Below, piece after piece: positions 13,150 through 25,967 of a stretch of 64,000 bases of DNA (its first letter is position 1; each line of letters opens with the position of its first letter). The notes below the pieces were generated by a model, which saw only the letters and a list, made by a program, of their open reading frames with translations, was not told the DNA's origin and made no database searches. The position numbers and the translations under genes are program-made. Source of the DNA: Epiperipatus broadwayi (Eukaryota > Onychophora > Udeonychophora > Euonychophora > Peripatidae); the NCBI GenBank assembly GCA_028023455.1, contig JAQFVV010000348.1, positions 560,001 through 624,000 of the forward strand, read 5' to 3'.

Positions 13150-13695
13150 CATAAAAGGCTGAAACATTTGATAGATGCACTTTAAAAATGCTTAAATGAC
13201 TGCCAATCAAATAGTAATAATGACTGCACAAGGAATTCTAATTCAAAACACAAGTCAGAGATTTTACAAGAAAAAGATGGAATCCCACCTTCTCTATTTA
13301 AATTTATATATAAATAAGCCAGATTCAATTATTATTGTATCATCTGCTTGTGCTTAATAAGTTTAATATATTTACATTTGTTACAATTTCATTAGATTTG
13401 AAAATTACTGCGTAGTAAATCAAAAGATTTCACATTGTTTATTTATATATAATATTTAGTGAATTAAATGTGAAGGTGTTTAGAGCTTCATGCTCTTCAT
13501 TCAAAATGCTTGAGTCTGGATTATTTATAAATAAATTTAAGTAGAGAAGAAGGTGGGGTTCTATCTTTTTCTCATAAAATCTCTGACTTGTGTTTTTAAT
13601 TGGAGTTTCTTGTGCAGTCATTATTACTATCTGATTGGCTGTCATTTAAACATTTTTAAGGCACATCTGTCAAAGGTTTCAGCCTTTCACATTAT
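13150..13695. mobile_element. Foldback element, about 0.55 kb
   Basis: The left arm (about 13150-13322) and right arm (about 13510-13695) are reverse complements with small differences; both contain TAGTAATAATGACTGCACAA or its complement. The loop is about 190 bases. It has no coding potential. It lies 40 bases after the RTE tail. It fits a non-autonomous foldback or MITE-type element; the superfamily is unknown. Confidence 0.8.
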
Positions 13696-16082
13696 TATTT
13701 TTAATATTTGATTGGTATAATTATTCATCAGGAATTCATCTATTTAGTTATTTATGTTTTCTACTTTGCTTATTTGTTTGAAATATATTACATTACCTTG
13801 TCAAAAAAGAAATGATCTAAACTTATTTTATGCTTTGATACTATTAAAAATATGTGAACATTAATTATAATATGAGAACTTTACAAAAGAACTGTTATTG
13901 TTTAATATCTTCTCTCTCTCTGTCTCTCCTCATTTCTTTTCAAATTTATGCTTCAATTATGAATACTGTTGTAAAGAAATTCCTGCTCATAACCATGATG
14001 GCATATTTTAAAGAAGATAGCAAAAGAGACTTAAATAAAAAGGGATTATTTTTATTGTAAAATGAAAAGAATTTTAATTTGTAATGGTAAAACAAAATAT
14101 TTTATATGTTTGATATATTTAAATTGATTATTGTTATTATGTAATTTTTATAATTTAATTTTATTATTATAATGAATATTATTTATGGTAGTATAAATAT
14201 ATTTATAATGGTGCGCATACATGAAGCAAATTGGATAAGAAGTATTTTGGTAAAGGATTTATTTAAGAGTTATTATTCTTGATATTGAGAGTTCTCTGGA
14301 TTAATATTTCAATCTAATCAAGTAAATTCTCATACCCTATGGAAAACAACCTTTTATATTGGATATAAATATGTACGACTGAAAGTATTTATAAATCAGT
14401 ATTGGTGAATTTAGATAACTGTTAATATTATTATTCAATTATGGTTTGTCGGTGTACATATATAGTTATTCTGAAAAGATATGTTGTTAGGCCTTTGAAT
14501 ATGTGTGTAAGTGATTAGTTATTTATTTATTATCATTATTATTAAATTTATGACTTTTAAGATTAGTGATATCCATTTAGACAATGTTATGTGGATATTT
14601 TATTTCCTTTGTATGCATTTTCCCCCTTCTTGTGTAAGATCATGGCTTACTTATTTGTCAGAACTGCCTGCACATACTTACCAGATGCCTCTTCATGATA
14701 TTGTATTGCTCAGCCCCTCCATGAGAGAGTGTGGCTTTCTCATTTCAGCACTGCCAGGTCATGTTACCAGGTGCTTATTCATGTTTTTCATTATCCATTT
14801 TGCCTGGAATTTCAATATTAATATATATTTTGGTATGTTAGAATATTTTAAGGCAAGTCCATCTTTATAATATATTAGTTCTTTTACAATATAAATTTAA
14901 AGTATATTGTGAGTATTGAGCATATTAATTTCTTGCTCCATCATAGGTGTTTGTAATATTATATAAGTGTAATTGTTTGCTATTGTTATAAAATCTATAA
15001 TAAGTGTCTCCATATTGATTTTCGAAGATAGTTTTACTTTGTAAAGTATATAATATTCTACTTGTGGCTTGCATGTAGACACATATACATATTATTTTAC
15101 TCCGAGTACATAATGTTGAAAAACAGTGTATTAGATAAATGTGAGAACTTTTAGATGATGATAAGTTATTGTAAATTCTTTAGAAATGTTTTATGGAAAG
15201 AAGTATTTTATTTGTCAAGTATATCTATTTTGTTAGTATAATTAAATTAAATTAAAAATGATGCTTATTGTAAATAAATATTTTATTGTCTAAATATCTT
15301 ATACAGTACTGTACATAAATATTTTTGTTATTAATTAATATATTTCTGTTTCTTTTCATTATTACATTATCACATTCATTATTCAGAAAATCCCCTTTAG
15401 GCTGATAGAGCAGCCATATTGAATATTTAAAAAATTATGTTAACCCACAAATTTTATCATAATATATGTTTGTATTACTCAAAATTGACATAATATATAT
15501 TATTTGAAAGATGAAACATCAAAGAATTTAATGAAGCTGAAAAACATATAGTCATTGATATTCAAAGTAATAAAAAAAAGAAAAAAAGTTAATATTTCTA
15601 ATAATTATTTTCATACTATTTTATAAATTCAAAATTATCATGCATACAAGTTAAAATTATATTTTTGTTAGTAGGTTAGTTGGATTCATCATAAAATTTC
15701 TAAAAAATTGGTATATAATCGCACTTACCTAAGATAATCCATTACTTGAAAACTTCATAGAATAAAGACATTAATACCTTCCATTTTTCCTAGTAGCCTT
15801 TCAAAATGTATTTCCATACAGGGGTTTGCAATGAATATGTCATCCCTAATAACATCTGTTATAGCAAGTAGTTAATATTGATAAATAATTAGAATAATTT
15901 CAATATTATAATAAAGAACTTCAATACAGTTTGTAATTTATTAATAGTTACTACTAAAATAGTCACTATATACAAAATAAAATAATTTTAATGCACAAAT
16001 CAGCGCATAACAGCAGAGCTTCTTCAAATTAAATCACAATTTATTATAAACTTAATATAAATTATAATACATAATAAATAAT

Positions 16083-16128
16083 GCCCGAGCGCTTTCAAGA
16101 GAACTTAGCTCTCATAATCATGGGTAAC
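16083..16128 (-). ncRNA. Hammerhead-like motif with non-canonical core (Penelope-terminus type)
   Basis: On the - strand: a CCC arm, AUGAUUAUGA, a stem II GAG/CUC hairpin, UUGAAA, GCGC, U, C, then a GGG arm. The arrangement matches a type I hammerhead with a 2-bp stem III and cleavage after C, except that the CUGANGA core is replaced by a longer AUGANUAUGA. The same motif ends the Penelope element at 45489-45531. Activity is not established. Confidence 0.45.
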
Positions 16129-18086
16129 AAAGAGTAAGCGTAACAGCTGAGTGTGAAATAATTTCTTTTTACAAAATAAAATAATAAAATAAAATAAAAA
16201 GTGAATGAAATACTAAATTCATTAGAGTTAAGCTTGAGGTACATAAGGTAGTAGTTTAGAGTCAGTGCAATATAGTATTATTTATTCTATCTTTATAGGT
16301 TTTGAGGGCTCATATTGCTTCATGCTACTATGACCATAAATTTAGTAATAGCTTTATCAATTGCTACCTTTCTTTGCATTTGATATGCAGCTTTGAAATT
16401 TATATTGCATTAGGGTATAATCAGCCTAAGTTTATGTACTGTGAATTTACGATATACATTTACACAATCACGAGCTATTTTTTTTGATCAGTTTCAATAG
16501 TAATTTTTTCTTATATTTTTTATCAAATATAAATTCAAATAATAATTAAAAGATATATAAAAATAAAAAAATTATTAAAAAATATATAAATATAAAGACT
16601 TACCATCTGTCCCTAATAACGTTGTCTTCAAAATACATCGGTCAAAAGTTGTATTTTTTCCAATGTACTTTTCCCGATAAATATTAGTCCATAAAGATTT
16701 AAAAAACTAAAAGAAAAAAAATCAATTTAGTAATCACAAAAATTGTCATAAAATTTTTATTTTTTATTGTAGACAAATAAAACTTACATTTTCTGAAACT
16801 AAAAAGAAAGATGAAAACGAAGGTGTCAAAAGTGCATGTGTAGACTGCATTGATTTCCGCTAATCTTAAGTGAAAACTGGATGTTTATAATTAGAAAATG
16901 CTTGCCCCTACACATTGCGCTGTAACATTGATGCATAGTAGAATATTATAGGCATAGTTTGAGGTAGATATTAATGCCTTAGTTCTGTGTCACTTTTGAT
17001 TTAATCTCCTCACAGATTAATATTATCATCAATATATATACTTTTTTTAAAGTTATAGCGAGTGAAGAAAAAATAAATGTCGACTTCCGTTATTTTAATG
17101 ATAATGTAGAACTATTGATTATTATTTCATTTGCTATCATGCAATTATAGTTCAGTTTTTTTTCATCGATTTGAATTTCTCTTGGCCTTTCAAATATCAT
17201 CGATTTGGTTTTGTTAGTTTGAGTAGATATATTGCTCTGCAGCTTGCGTTCTAAAGTTCTGATTAGCAATGTTGATGTTCATTAGTGAAGGCTCATTTTT
17301 AAAAAAAAAATAGAAAAGAAAGATCTCCTGATGATGGAGCACTTTTTTTTTTTATCTATCTTCTCCCCAAACCAAATCGAAATTGATTGTTCTTTCCGGG
17401 CATGAACATATGCAGCTTGTGTCTCGCCATGCTAACCTATTATTACACATACACTATTAATTTATCAGGCTGAAATAATCATCTAATAAATTTTTTATTT
17501 TATTTTCATGTTTGATTACCTAGAAATAGCTTGATTTGAGGTCATTGCTTCGTGCAATTGCTCTTTTCTGTTGTGATCAAAGTCAGTCAATAGTATATAA
17601 AACAATCACTTTTGGTTTATGTACTTTTTTTAACATACATATAAGTGATCTGCCAGTTTATACTGAATTATAATTATTGTTATATTTTCTCTTTTAATTG
17701 CAATAATTTGGTTTTATTTATTTATTTATTTTTGATATTATATATATTTATTTTAAAAAAATATCAAACTGTATTTGACACCTAGGCGTCCAGTCATCAT
17801 TAAGGTATTTTTTTTTCTGATAGGGTTTAAATTTCTTATGACTTGAATTAGTAATTGGTTAGATGGGACAAGTAGATTCCTGGTGATTGTAAGTGACCCT
17901 TACAATACATATATAAATAAGCTTAGAAAAATAAATCTATTGTTAACAAACATATGATTTATAAGTGCAAATCTACATACATATAAAATCCCAGATGAAT
18001 GAAAGTTGTTGATAAACAGAAATCCGGTAGTATACATATGTATTGTGCCTATTATTTAAAATATTAAATATAGCACTATCAGAAAG

Positions 18087-19111
18087 TTTAAATCCAAAAA
18101 CAAAAATGGCAGCAAAGTTAAAATAATATCATTAAAGAGAAAATATAGTAGTTTATATTTTTATCATTTGGTTTGCTCTATTAAGGTAATATGATATCAT
18201 GTGATACATATAAAAAATTTTCGGAAACATTTTTTTAGTAAAATCAATAGTTTAATAGTTTTACCTTTATCTGTATTATTACTCTTAGAAAAAATATTTA
18301 TTCCATAAGGAAAATTGTGAAGATAATTTCAGTACTACTACATAGTACATTTATTCATTACGGTGAAAGGCAGCAAATGAACACAAATACCAATGGACTT
18401 CAAAAATAATAATTAAAATTATGACTCAGTTTTTGTAAATAATTAATGTAGCATAAAAATGTCAAAAAATATTATTAATTCAAACAATAAAATTGAGAAT
18501 AAAAAATTAAAAATAGTCAACTTTAAATACATAAAATTCTGAACTTTTTTTTTTGACTAGTTATATCAAGAAATAAAAACTTAATAAAATACAGTAAAAT
18601 TTATTCTTTTCAAATTAGCATTAATCTTATTAATGTTTAGGATTATTGCTTGATAATTTAAAAAAATATTAAAAGGGAGCTTCCAAATGAGAGGTGCATT
18701 GGATCTGGGTACATTATTTTCAACCTCTTCTCACTTATTATTATTTCACCTTCAATACATAGCTTTGGAATAGTGTGAAGACATTTGCTCCTTACTAAGT
18801 TTCAGTAGTAATTTTTCAAAAATCCTAGTTTTATATATATGTTGCATATTTTATTTGGAAGAATGTTCCAATTATGAATTTTTTTAAAGAGATTTTTTTT
18901 TTTGGGGGGGGGGAATAAATATCAAGATAATATTATTTTTATATATCTTTGACGTTTGAAGGATTTGTAAATGAAATTTTTGAAAATGAACAAAAGCATG
19001 TTAAATTTAATTTTACAGAGAATAAAATAGAGTATCTAATATTTAGTAGAAAAATACCCTTTTTAGTTTACTAATGTCTTTTTATTTGCCATTTTGTACT
19101 AGACTTTGCTC
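18087..19111 (+). repeat. 1-kb dispersed repeat, copy 1 (uninterrupted)
   Basis: Starts GTTTAAATCCAAAA and ends ATTTTGTACTAGACTTT. It matches 23593-26371 over its whole length apart from small indels and two insertions in the other copy. Near its end both copies read EGFVNEIFENxQ-H-KxNFT, a possible coding relic that I do not recognise. It supplies the empty site for the insertion at 24539-26064. Confidence 0.9.
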
Positions 19112-20034
19112 CAAGCCCCACTTTTTCTCAGGCTGCTCCAATTGAAAAAATAATAAGTTTCTAATAAATATTATGATGAATGAAAGTGAGAAAAGCAACC
19201 AAAGAGATGATAATTTTAGAAAATATGTAAATTTATCTTGAAATAAATCTCAAAGAAAATGAAGAAAAAAAAAATCACTTTGATTTTGAGAACTTATTCT
19301 AATGTGAATATTAACTATAATTTTCTGATAAGAACTGTAAAAAAATAATGGATTTATTGGTTGTATATTCATAACACATTTAAGTATTGAAAGTGATAGT
19401 GCTGACTCATTATCCATTGTCTTTGAACACTAGAGTTTACCATTGTACCAAATCATGCATAATTATAAGAACAATCACTTTTGAAGATAAATTTTGAACT
19501 GATAATCTAAAATGTTATTGACAAAATAACTTTTGGGAGTGTTTTAAGGTTTACTATTATGTTTAAGTCCATATGTGCTTTGGCTCTACTTCCCATTTAT
19601 TTTTATTACTGTTGATATGTGCCAGAGAATTGCTGTCTAGAATTTATATGGGGGGGGAGGGAGGGAGTGTTTTTAATACCATTACAAATAACTGCACACT
19701 ATTGTTTCAAAATTATTATTTTTTTAACTTTGACATATTTTTACATTTACATTTATAAAGATAAAAAATATGAATTGATTTTTTATTTTATATATACAGT
19801 ATACTCTTTTATTATATATTTATTTGTTAATTCTGTTATATATGCATATTATTTTTTTGCAAAATTCATAAAAGATCTCTGTATTTTTTATTTGGCAACT
19901 TTTTTCTGTTTTTTTTTTTTTGTACTTTAATGTAATTTTTGAAATAAAACTATTTTTTTAAAAAAACTGAAGTATTATTTATAATGAAAATAAATATATA
20001 TTCAAAGTAAATTTGTATTAATAATCTTATTTAG

Positions 20035-20237
20035 GACAAGCTAATAAGTGGATAAAAAATATGGAGAAAGCTAACCACTTATCAACAGTAAGATTTACAG
20101 ATGCAAACTATGTCAGAATTTTGGAAAATTCTCTTCAATTTGGTACACCAGTATTGTTGGAAAATGTTGGAGAAGAACTAGATCCCATGTTGGAGACAAT
20201 TCTTCTACAACAAACTTTTAAGCAAGGTGGTATTGAG
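20035..20237 (+). CDS. DNAH12: Dynein axonemal heavy chain exon (AAA5 core), DNAH12-like
   Basis: Exon of 203 bases between acceptor TTATTTAG and donor GAG|GTAATT. Two bases complete the Gly codon begun in the previous exon. It reads QANKWIKNMEKANHLSTV, then TDANYVRILENSLQFGTPVL, LLENVGEELDPMLE and TFKQGGIE. LENVGEELDP is the highly conserved Walker-B-region block of AAA5 in axonemal heavy chains. There are no internal stops and base composition is less AT-rich than the flanking intron. The exon is separated from the first by nearly 20 kb of repeat-filled intron but from the next by only about 0.6 kb. The reading frame runs straight into 20848 at a phase-0 junction. Confidence 0.95.
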
Positions 20238-20847
20238 GTAATTTTTCTAGTATTTTTAATCAGTTTTATAAAATCTACATTAAATAATATTTTATTTTAT
20301 AGATGAGTCATTTTACCATTTTAAAAGAGTAATTTTATTTGCAACAATAACAAAAAATAATATTGAAAAGTTACTGTTTACAGCAAACACTAAAAAAAAA
20401 TTAGTGAAAGAATAATAATAAACTTTTAATTGGTTTCCCAAACTAGCCATCACAAATTAAATATCACTAATTATTTCTAAAAGTGTAATTAATCTACCTA
20501 AATGGCAAACATTATTAGTGTTTAATGTTTCTGTGATATAGACAAGAAATTATTTATTCAATTAACTAGACCAATATTTGATAATTCATAAAAAAGGATT
20601 TGATGGATATTTTAGCAATATTAATCAATTAGTCTATAGATTGTATTGAGTCATTAATATTGAAAATATTAAAACAATTATTAAATGTTTTAAAATTATA
20701 TGGATTTTTTTTATATAACTTACGTACTTTAATTACTCTTAAAGATTATAGTTTTCTGTTTAATATTATATATATTGACACTATAAATTTATTAAAATAT
20801 ATTTATGATTGTAATAATTGTTTTAATTTTTTTTGTTTTAAATATAG
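20238..20847 (+). other. Short dynein intron (0.6 kb)
   Basis: GTAATT donor and AAATATAG acceptor. AT-rich with poly-A and poly-T runs. I see no mobile element in it, in contrast to all the other introns in the window. Confidence 0.85.
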
Positions 20848-20952
20848 TATATTCGCCTAGGTGAAAATGTTTTGGAATACAATCGTGATTTTCGATTCTA
20901 TATCACAACAAAAATTAGAAATCCACATTATCTTCCAGAAGTTTCTGTTAAG
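20848..20952 (+). CDS. DNAH12: Dynein axonemal heavy chain exon (AAA5 sensor region), DNAH12-like
   Basis: A 35-codon exon, phase 0 at both ends, between acceptor AAATATAG and donor AAG|GTTTGT. It encodes YIRLGENVLEYNRDFRFYIT followed by TKIRNPHYLPEVSVK. DFRFYITTK-RNPHY-PE is a near-invariant block of the AAA5 module, on the strand that follows Walker B. Together with the neighbouring exons it gives a gapless alignment to the family pattern, so no exon is missing between 20952 and 28036. The donor GTTTGT is weaker than the others but is the only GT at the family-consistent boundary. Confidence 0.95.
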
Positions 20953-22108
20953 GTTTGTTAATTTATTTGAAGTGTTTTCTTAAATAATAGTCGTATTTAA
21001 AATATATCTATATACAACAATTCAGCATAAAGTTATACAATAAATATAAAATTTATGTTTAAAATATTTTTACTGAATTTATGTAAATATAAACAAATTA
21101 CCTATTTAAAATTATTAATACTAGCTAAAAATAAATCAAAATTCACAAGCAAGTTTTTTTTATATTTTTATATTATATATACTACATTCTAATAAATTTA
21201 TTAGATTTTTTCCCATTAAACTATCTCTATCTATAGGAAAAATCTATATCTTTAGATTTACATGATCTTTGTATTTTATTATTGTATACAGTTGTTTATA
21301 AATATTATTAGTATCATATAAATATCTGTGTCTAACTTATTCACAAAAAAAACTAAATTCAAATAGATTGCTACAATCATTCATAAGTCAGATTTGCAAA
21401 GAATCATTTTTTAACAAATTTTCAAACAATATACACTTTTTTGTATCAATGTCTCTTTATTAGACAATCAAAAAAAAAAATGTCCATCTTTTGTATGCCC
21501 AATAAATTGGCATCAATGCAGGAAATTAGTTATTGTTTGCGTTAAAAAATTATTTTTTGGAAACTGACCTGTGAATGGTTGTACAGTAGTACTTTATTCA
21601 GATTTTATATGTAATATCTGTAATTTATTTAGGGGTTTATTAAACTAGAAATAATCCATGTCTAATATATGCTAAGCCTATAGTATCTTTATATATATAT
21701 ATATTAAATTTTTGCCTGTAATTAAATTCGAGTATTTAAACAATAGAATACAATGGCTAAGCAATAAACTTAATTATTATTGGATATACTTTGCAATAAT
21801 AATAATCTTTTTTTTTGTCTTTTCTAAAGCATTTCCTTTTAAATTGCATCACAAACTAATGAACTTTTCCATTTAAACTAAATTATAAAAGAATAAACTC
21901 TTCACATAGGATGAGTTTAATAATTGATGGATAAATTAGATTATATTAAATACTATCATATCTGCATCATAAGATACTTATCTTTTATTTAGTCTTAAGA
22001 ATTTTCAGTGGAATTTTCAGTTATGCGATAAATAATTCTATTCATCATATTTTCATTCATGTCAGTTAAAGCAGATGAAGTAAAAACAACCTTTAACCTA
22101 TATTGGAT

Positions 22109-23540
22109 ATATTAGAATATTAATATCAACAAATAAAAAATCCTTCTCCTTTTTCTTTTCAAAAACTTTATTTTTTTTATCTCAATACTGAACATATATA
22201 TATACATTTATATAATACAAAACTCCAACGTTTCAACTGTTTTTATCTCATACAGTCATTTTCAAGGATCTGCAACAACAATATTAAATACATATCAATA
22301 AATAAACTTCAATTACATAAAAACTTCCTCTTACATTAACATAAACAGTAACAAACATATTAAACATATATAAATATATTTTACTTACATCTCTCTCCCA
22401 CTGCTATATTTTATTACTCTTTCTTTTACATTATTTAGTTACAAATCTGTCTTAAAATCATCCAAGAAACTTTCTATACAAATTTAAATACCAATTCTAA
22501 TTTCCAAAAACCTCCCCCTTTTTTATTTTTTATCTAAAACCCATCTTAAAACTACATTCCTAAACTATATCTTTAAATGAATATAAAACAAATATAAACA
22601 TTTCTCTCTCTCTCTCTTTTATACAAAAAAACTTCTAACAATTTACCTAAACCCATTAAGCATTTATTTTAATTATACATTAATTTAGATTCCTTATCTA
22701 CTCCATTAATTCTATTTAGAGTAGGATTATATTTTTTTATATAAAAAAATTCTTTTACCATCCTTTCCCTGTAATTTTTAACCCTTTCCAACATTTTAAT
22801 ATTAAATTCTTTATGACCTAAACCTTTACAATGAATGTAAATATTTGAATTTTTGTCATATAAATGTTGTTTAAGTCTAGTTTTTAATGTATTCTTAGTT
22901 GTACCAATATATGAAACCTTTCCTCCCTCCCTCTTACAATTTAAACATTCAATTAAATAAATTCCATTCATTTTGTCAGTTTCTATATTTTTTGTATCAT
23001 TAATTAAATTTCCTAAATTCAATTTCGTTTTATATACTGGTTTAATAATTAACCTACTTTCCCCTTTGTATTTATTATTTATACTTTTTATAATCTTTTT
23101 AATCTTCATAAAAGTATCTCTAGAAAATTATAACTATTATATATAAAATTATTTACATCTTTTCCATTGTTTCTCTTCTTTATTATTCTTTTAATATTCT
23201 TTTTATTACATAATTTATCAATAATTTTAACTGGATAATTATTTTTTATACCTTCCTCTTTTATATTACTAATTTCTTTTATAAACAAATTAATTGCTCT
23301 GTTTATCCTATTATTAATAATATTAATTTTATGTTCATATTCAATATCTGAACAGTTGAAACATTGGAGTTTTGTATTATATAAATGTATATATATGTTC
23401 AGTATTGAGATAAAAAAAATAAAGTTTTTGAAAAGTAAAAGGAGAAGGATTTTTTATTTGTTGATATTATTGTAGAACATATATATTTTAAAAGAAAAAG
23501 TGGATGTACCTTTCCTGTGTTATTATATATTAGAATATTA
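22109..23540 (-). mobile_element. Penelope-like element, 5'-truncated, with terminal inverted repeats
   Basis: Inverted terminal arms 22123-22241 and 23351-23467 flank a body carrying only the C-terminal endonuclease part of the ORF on the - strand. A 14-bp direct repeat, ATATTAGAATATTA, lies at 22109-22122 and 23527-23540 and is best read as the target duplication. The arms contain CAACGTTTCAACTG and a TATGAG...GAAACG block typical of Penelope pseudo-LTRs. Inverted terminal copies and 5' truncation are known outcomes of Penelope-like retrotransposition. About 60 extra bases lie between the right arm and the right duplication. Confidence 0.85.
22669..23288 (-). pseudogene. Penelope-like element GIY-YIG endonuclease fragment
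   Basis: An open frame of 146 codons (23109 to 22669) reads KPVYKTKLNLGNLINDTKN, then GIYLIECLNCKREGGKVSYI with G following, TLKTRLKQHLYD and GLGHKEFNIKMLERVKNY. GIY...YIG with the R..QH follow-up is the GIY-YIG nuclease domain that Penelope-like elements carry after the RT. The preceding frame (23288 to 23106) is lysine-rich and overlaps the start, which implies one frameshift between them. No RT motifs are present, so the copy is 5'-truncated and inactive. Confidence 0.85.
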
Positions 23541-24119
23541 GTAAATACTTATAAGATATAATAAAAATTTTATTAGAAAACTTAATATACTGTTTAAATC
23601 CAAAAGCAAAAATCGTAGCAAAGTTAAAATAATATCATTAAAGAGAAAATATTTTTATCATTTGGTTTCTCTGTTAAGGTAACATGATATCATGTGATAC
23701 ATATAAAGTTTTTCGGAAACATCTTTTTAGTAAAATCAATAGTTTAATAGTTTTACCTTTATCTTTGTTAATAAACTTCTAAAAAATGGAATTATTTAGA
23801 ACCAATCTTTTTATTATTTTAAATCACGTAAATAGTACTCTTAGAAAAAACATTTCTTCCATAAAAAAAATTGTGAAAAATAACTTCCGTACTATTACAT
23901 AGTACAATTCATTACAGTGAAAGGCAGCAAATGAACACAAATACCAATGGACTTCAGAAATAATAATGCAAATTATGACTCAGTTTTTGTAAATAATTAA
24001 TTAGCAATATTATTAAACAATAAAATTGAGAATAAAAAATTAAAAATAGTCAACTTTAAATACATAAAATAGTCAACTTTTTTTTTGACTAGTTATCAAA
24101 TAAAAACAATAAAAACTTA

Positions 24120-24322
24120 TTAGAGAAGAATGCTTTGCTCTGTCTGGGAAACGGCAATTATAATCCATTTGCATAAATTCCATTTCTACCACGCAGTTAC
24201 TACAACGTCTATGAGTATGAGAGCAAGTAGTCTCTTAAAAGCGCTAAGTTCTTTGATTTAAATATATACGTTCTAACTTCATTATCCGTGCAGACAGCGC
24301 ATATATATATATATATATATTA
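24120..24322 (+). mobile_element. 0.2-kb insertion with Penelope-like terminal motif and (TA)n end
   Basis: Absent from the equivalent place in the other copy of the dispersed repeat (about 18585). It contains a hammerhead-like TATGAGAG...CTCTTAAAAGCGC block and ends in a run of TA at about 24300-24320. Likely a short, heavily truncated Penelope-like or similar retroelement end. Confidence 0.6.
24204..24252 (+). ncRNA. Hammerhead-like motif with non-canonical core, degenerate
   Basis: GUCU, AUGAGUAUGA, a GAG...CUC hairpin, UUAAAA, GCGC, U, A, AG. Same layout as 16083-16128 and 45489-45531 but the GAAA is changed to AAAA and stem I is only 2 bp, so this copy is probably inactive. Confidence 0.35.
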
Positions 24323-24676
24323 GTTAATAAAATGTAACCTTTTCAAATTAGCATTAATCTTATTAAAGTTTAGGATTATTGCTTGATAATTTAAAAAAAT
24401 ATTAAAAGGGAGCTTCCAAATGAGAAGTGCATTGGATCTAGGTACATTAGTTTCAACCTTCTCACTTATTATTATTTCACCCTCAGTACATAGCTTTGGA
24501 ATAGTGTGAAGACATTTGCTCCTTACTAAGTTCCAGTAACAATTGAAATACAGGCTTATTATATAACTGTATCAATATATGTAATATATGGGGTATATGA
24601 GCACAAACTTTCACACAACCCACTACTTTCCACTCTATCTAATAACACTGATACAATTGAACACATATGTTGAAAA

Positions 24677-24742
24677 GATAAACAAATCACCAATTTTCGT
24701 ATTTTATGCTAAACCAGCAATCATCAGTTGGTCGAGATTATC
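24677..24742 (-). ncRNA. Type I hammerhead ribozyme copy, probably inactive
   Basis: Inverse-orientation copy: GAUAAUC, CCAA, CUGAUGA, stem II UUGCU-GGUUU-AGCAU, then AAAA in place of GAAA, then AUUGGUGAUU. Loss of the conserved G12 should abolish cleavage. Confidence 0.75.
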
Positions 24743-24963
24743 ATCTCCACACATATATGCAATAAGTGCTCAGATATATATTAAGATAGCCAAACTTCAT
24801 ACTTTAATGGACAGGCTTCAAATCATTCCACACTCCAACTTTTTAATCATCCATCCAATTGAAAATCTGATGATGGAACACTCAAAGGCCACTTTGTTCA
24901 TTAAAGTATGAAGTTTGGCTATCTTAATATATATGAGCACTTATTGCATGTATGTGTGGAGAT

Positions 24964-25028
24964 GATAATCTGGACCAACTGATGATTGCTGGTTTAGCAT
25001 GAAATACATATGTTGGCGATTGTTTATC
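24964..25028 (+). ncRNA. Type I hammerhead ribozyme copy, cleavage base altered
   Basis: The core CUGAUGA and GAAA are intact and stem I is CCAA/UUGG plus AAUC/GAUU less one pair. The base at the cleavage position is G (UAU-G-UUGG), which hammerheads do not tolerate well, so it is likely inactive. Confidence 0.78.
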
Positions 25029-25429
25029 TTTTCGACATATATGTGTTCAAGTGTATCAGTGTTGTTAGATACAGTGGAGAGTGTTAGGTCAGGTGAAAGT
25101 CTGTGCTCATATACCATACATATTACATATATTGATACAGGTATATAATACGCCTGTATTTCAGTTGTTACATAATATAGATGTCTGCCCATCCCTCATG
25201 TATGTATTAAATGGATTATGTTCTGTACTTGAGGGGTCAGATTGACTTTAGGTCAGCATGGGTGTGATGAGAATCTCGGCCTCAGGGTGGCCTTTGAGCG
25301 TTTCATCATCAGATTTTAAATTGGATGGATGGTTGAAAAGTTGGTGTGGATTGAAGCCTGTCCATTAAAGTATAAAGTTTGGCTATCTTAATATATATCT
25401 GAGCACTTATTGCATATATGTTTGGAGAT

Positions 25430-25494
25430 AATAATCTGGACCAACTGATGATTGTTGGTTTAGCATGAAATACATATATTGGTGATTGTTTATC
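25430..25494 (+). ncRNA. Type I hammerhead ribozyme copy with intact core
   Basis: Stem I is AAUC/GAUU, an internal loop UGGA/U, and CCAA/UUGG. The core is CUGAUGA; stem II UUGUU-GGUUU-AGCAU; GAAA; stem III AUA-CA-UAU (3 bp, 2-base loop); cleavage expected after A in UAU-A. All residues known to be essential are present. The first stem II pair is U-U rather than G-C, which may weaken it. Confidence 0.82.
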
Positions 25495-25902
25495 TTTTTG
25501 ATGTATGTGTGTTCAAGTGTATCAGTGTTATTAGATAGAGTGGAGAGTGGTGGGTCGTGTGAAAATCTGTGCTCATATATTCTATATATTACATATATTG
25601 ATACAGGTATATATTAAGCCTGTATTTTAGTTGTTATATAATAGAGATGTCTGCTCATCCCTCATATATGTATTAAATGGATTATGTCCTGTGCATGAGG
25701 AGTCAGATTGACTTTAGGTCAACATGGGTGCGATGAGAATCTCGGCCTCAGGGTGGCCTTTGAGCATTCCATCATCAGATTTTCAATTGGATAGATGGTT
25801 GAAAAGTTGGAGTGTAAAGTGGATTGAAGCCTGTCCATTAAAGTATGAAGTTTGTCTATCTTAATATATATCTGAGCACTTATTGCATATATGTGTAGAG
25901 AT

Positions 25903-25967
25903 GATAGTCTGGACCAACTGATGATTGCTGGTTTAGCATGAAATACGGATATTGGTGATTGTTTATC
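25903..25967 (+). ncRNA. Type I hammerhead ribozyme copy with intact core
   Basis: CUGAUGA, stem II UUGCU-GGUUU-AGCAU, GAAA, a 2-bp stem III with loop ACGG, A at the cleavage position, then UUGG. The 5' arm GAUAGUC still pairs partly with GAUU. It follows the same frame of landmarks as the other units. Confidence 0.8.

Noticed and set aside
17325-17400. CTGATGATGGAGC as a hammerhead core
   Set aside because: No GAAA follows at a workable distance and no stem II forms.
19573-19930. Hydrophobic ORFs rich in Phe, Ile, Leu, Tyr
   Set aside because: Composition is that of T-rich DNA; no start context or conserved motif.
24588-25192. ORFs on both strands across the repeat units
   Set aside because: They are mirror images created by the inverted ribozyme unit and are not conserved between units.
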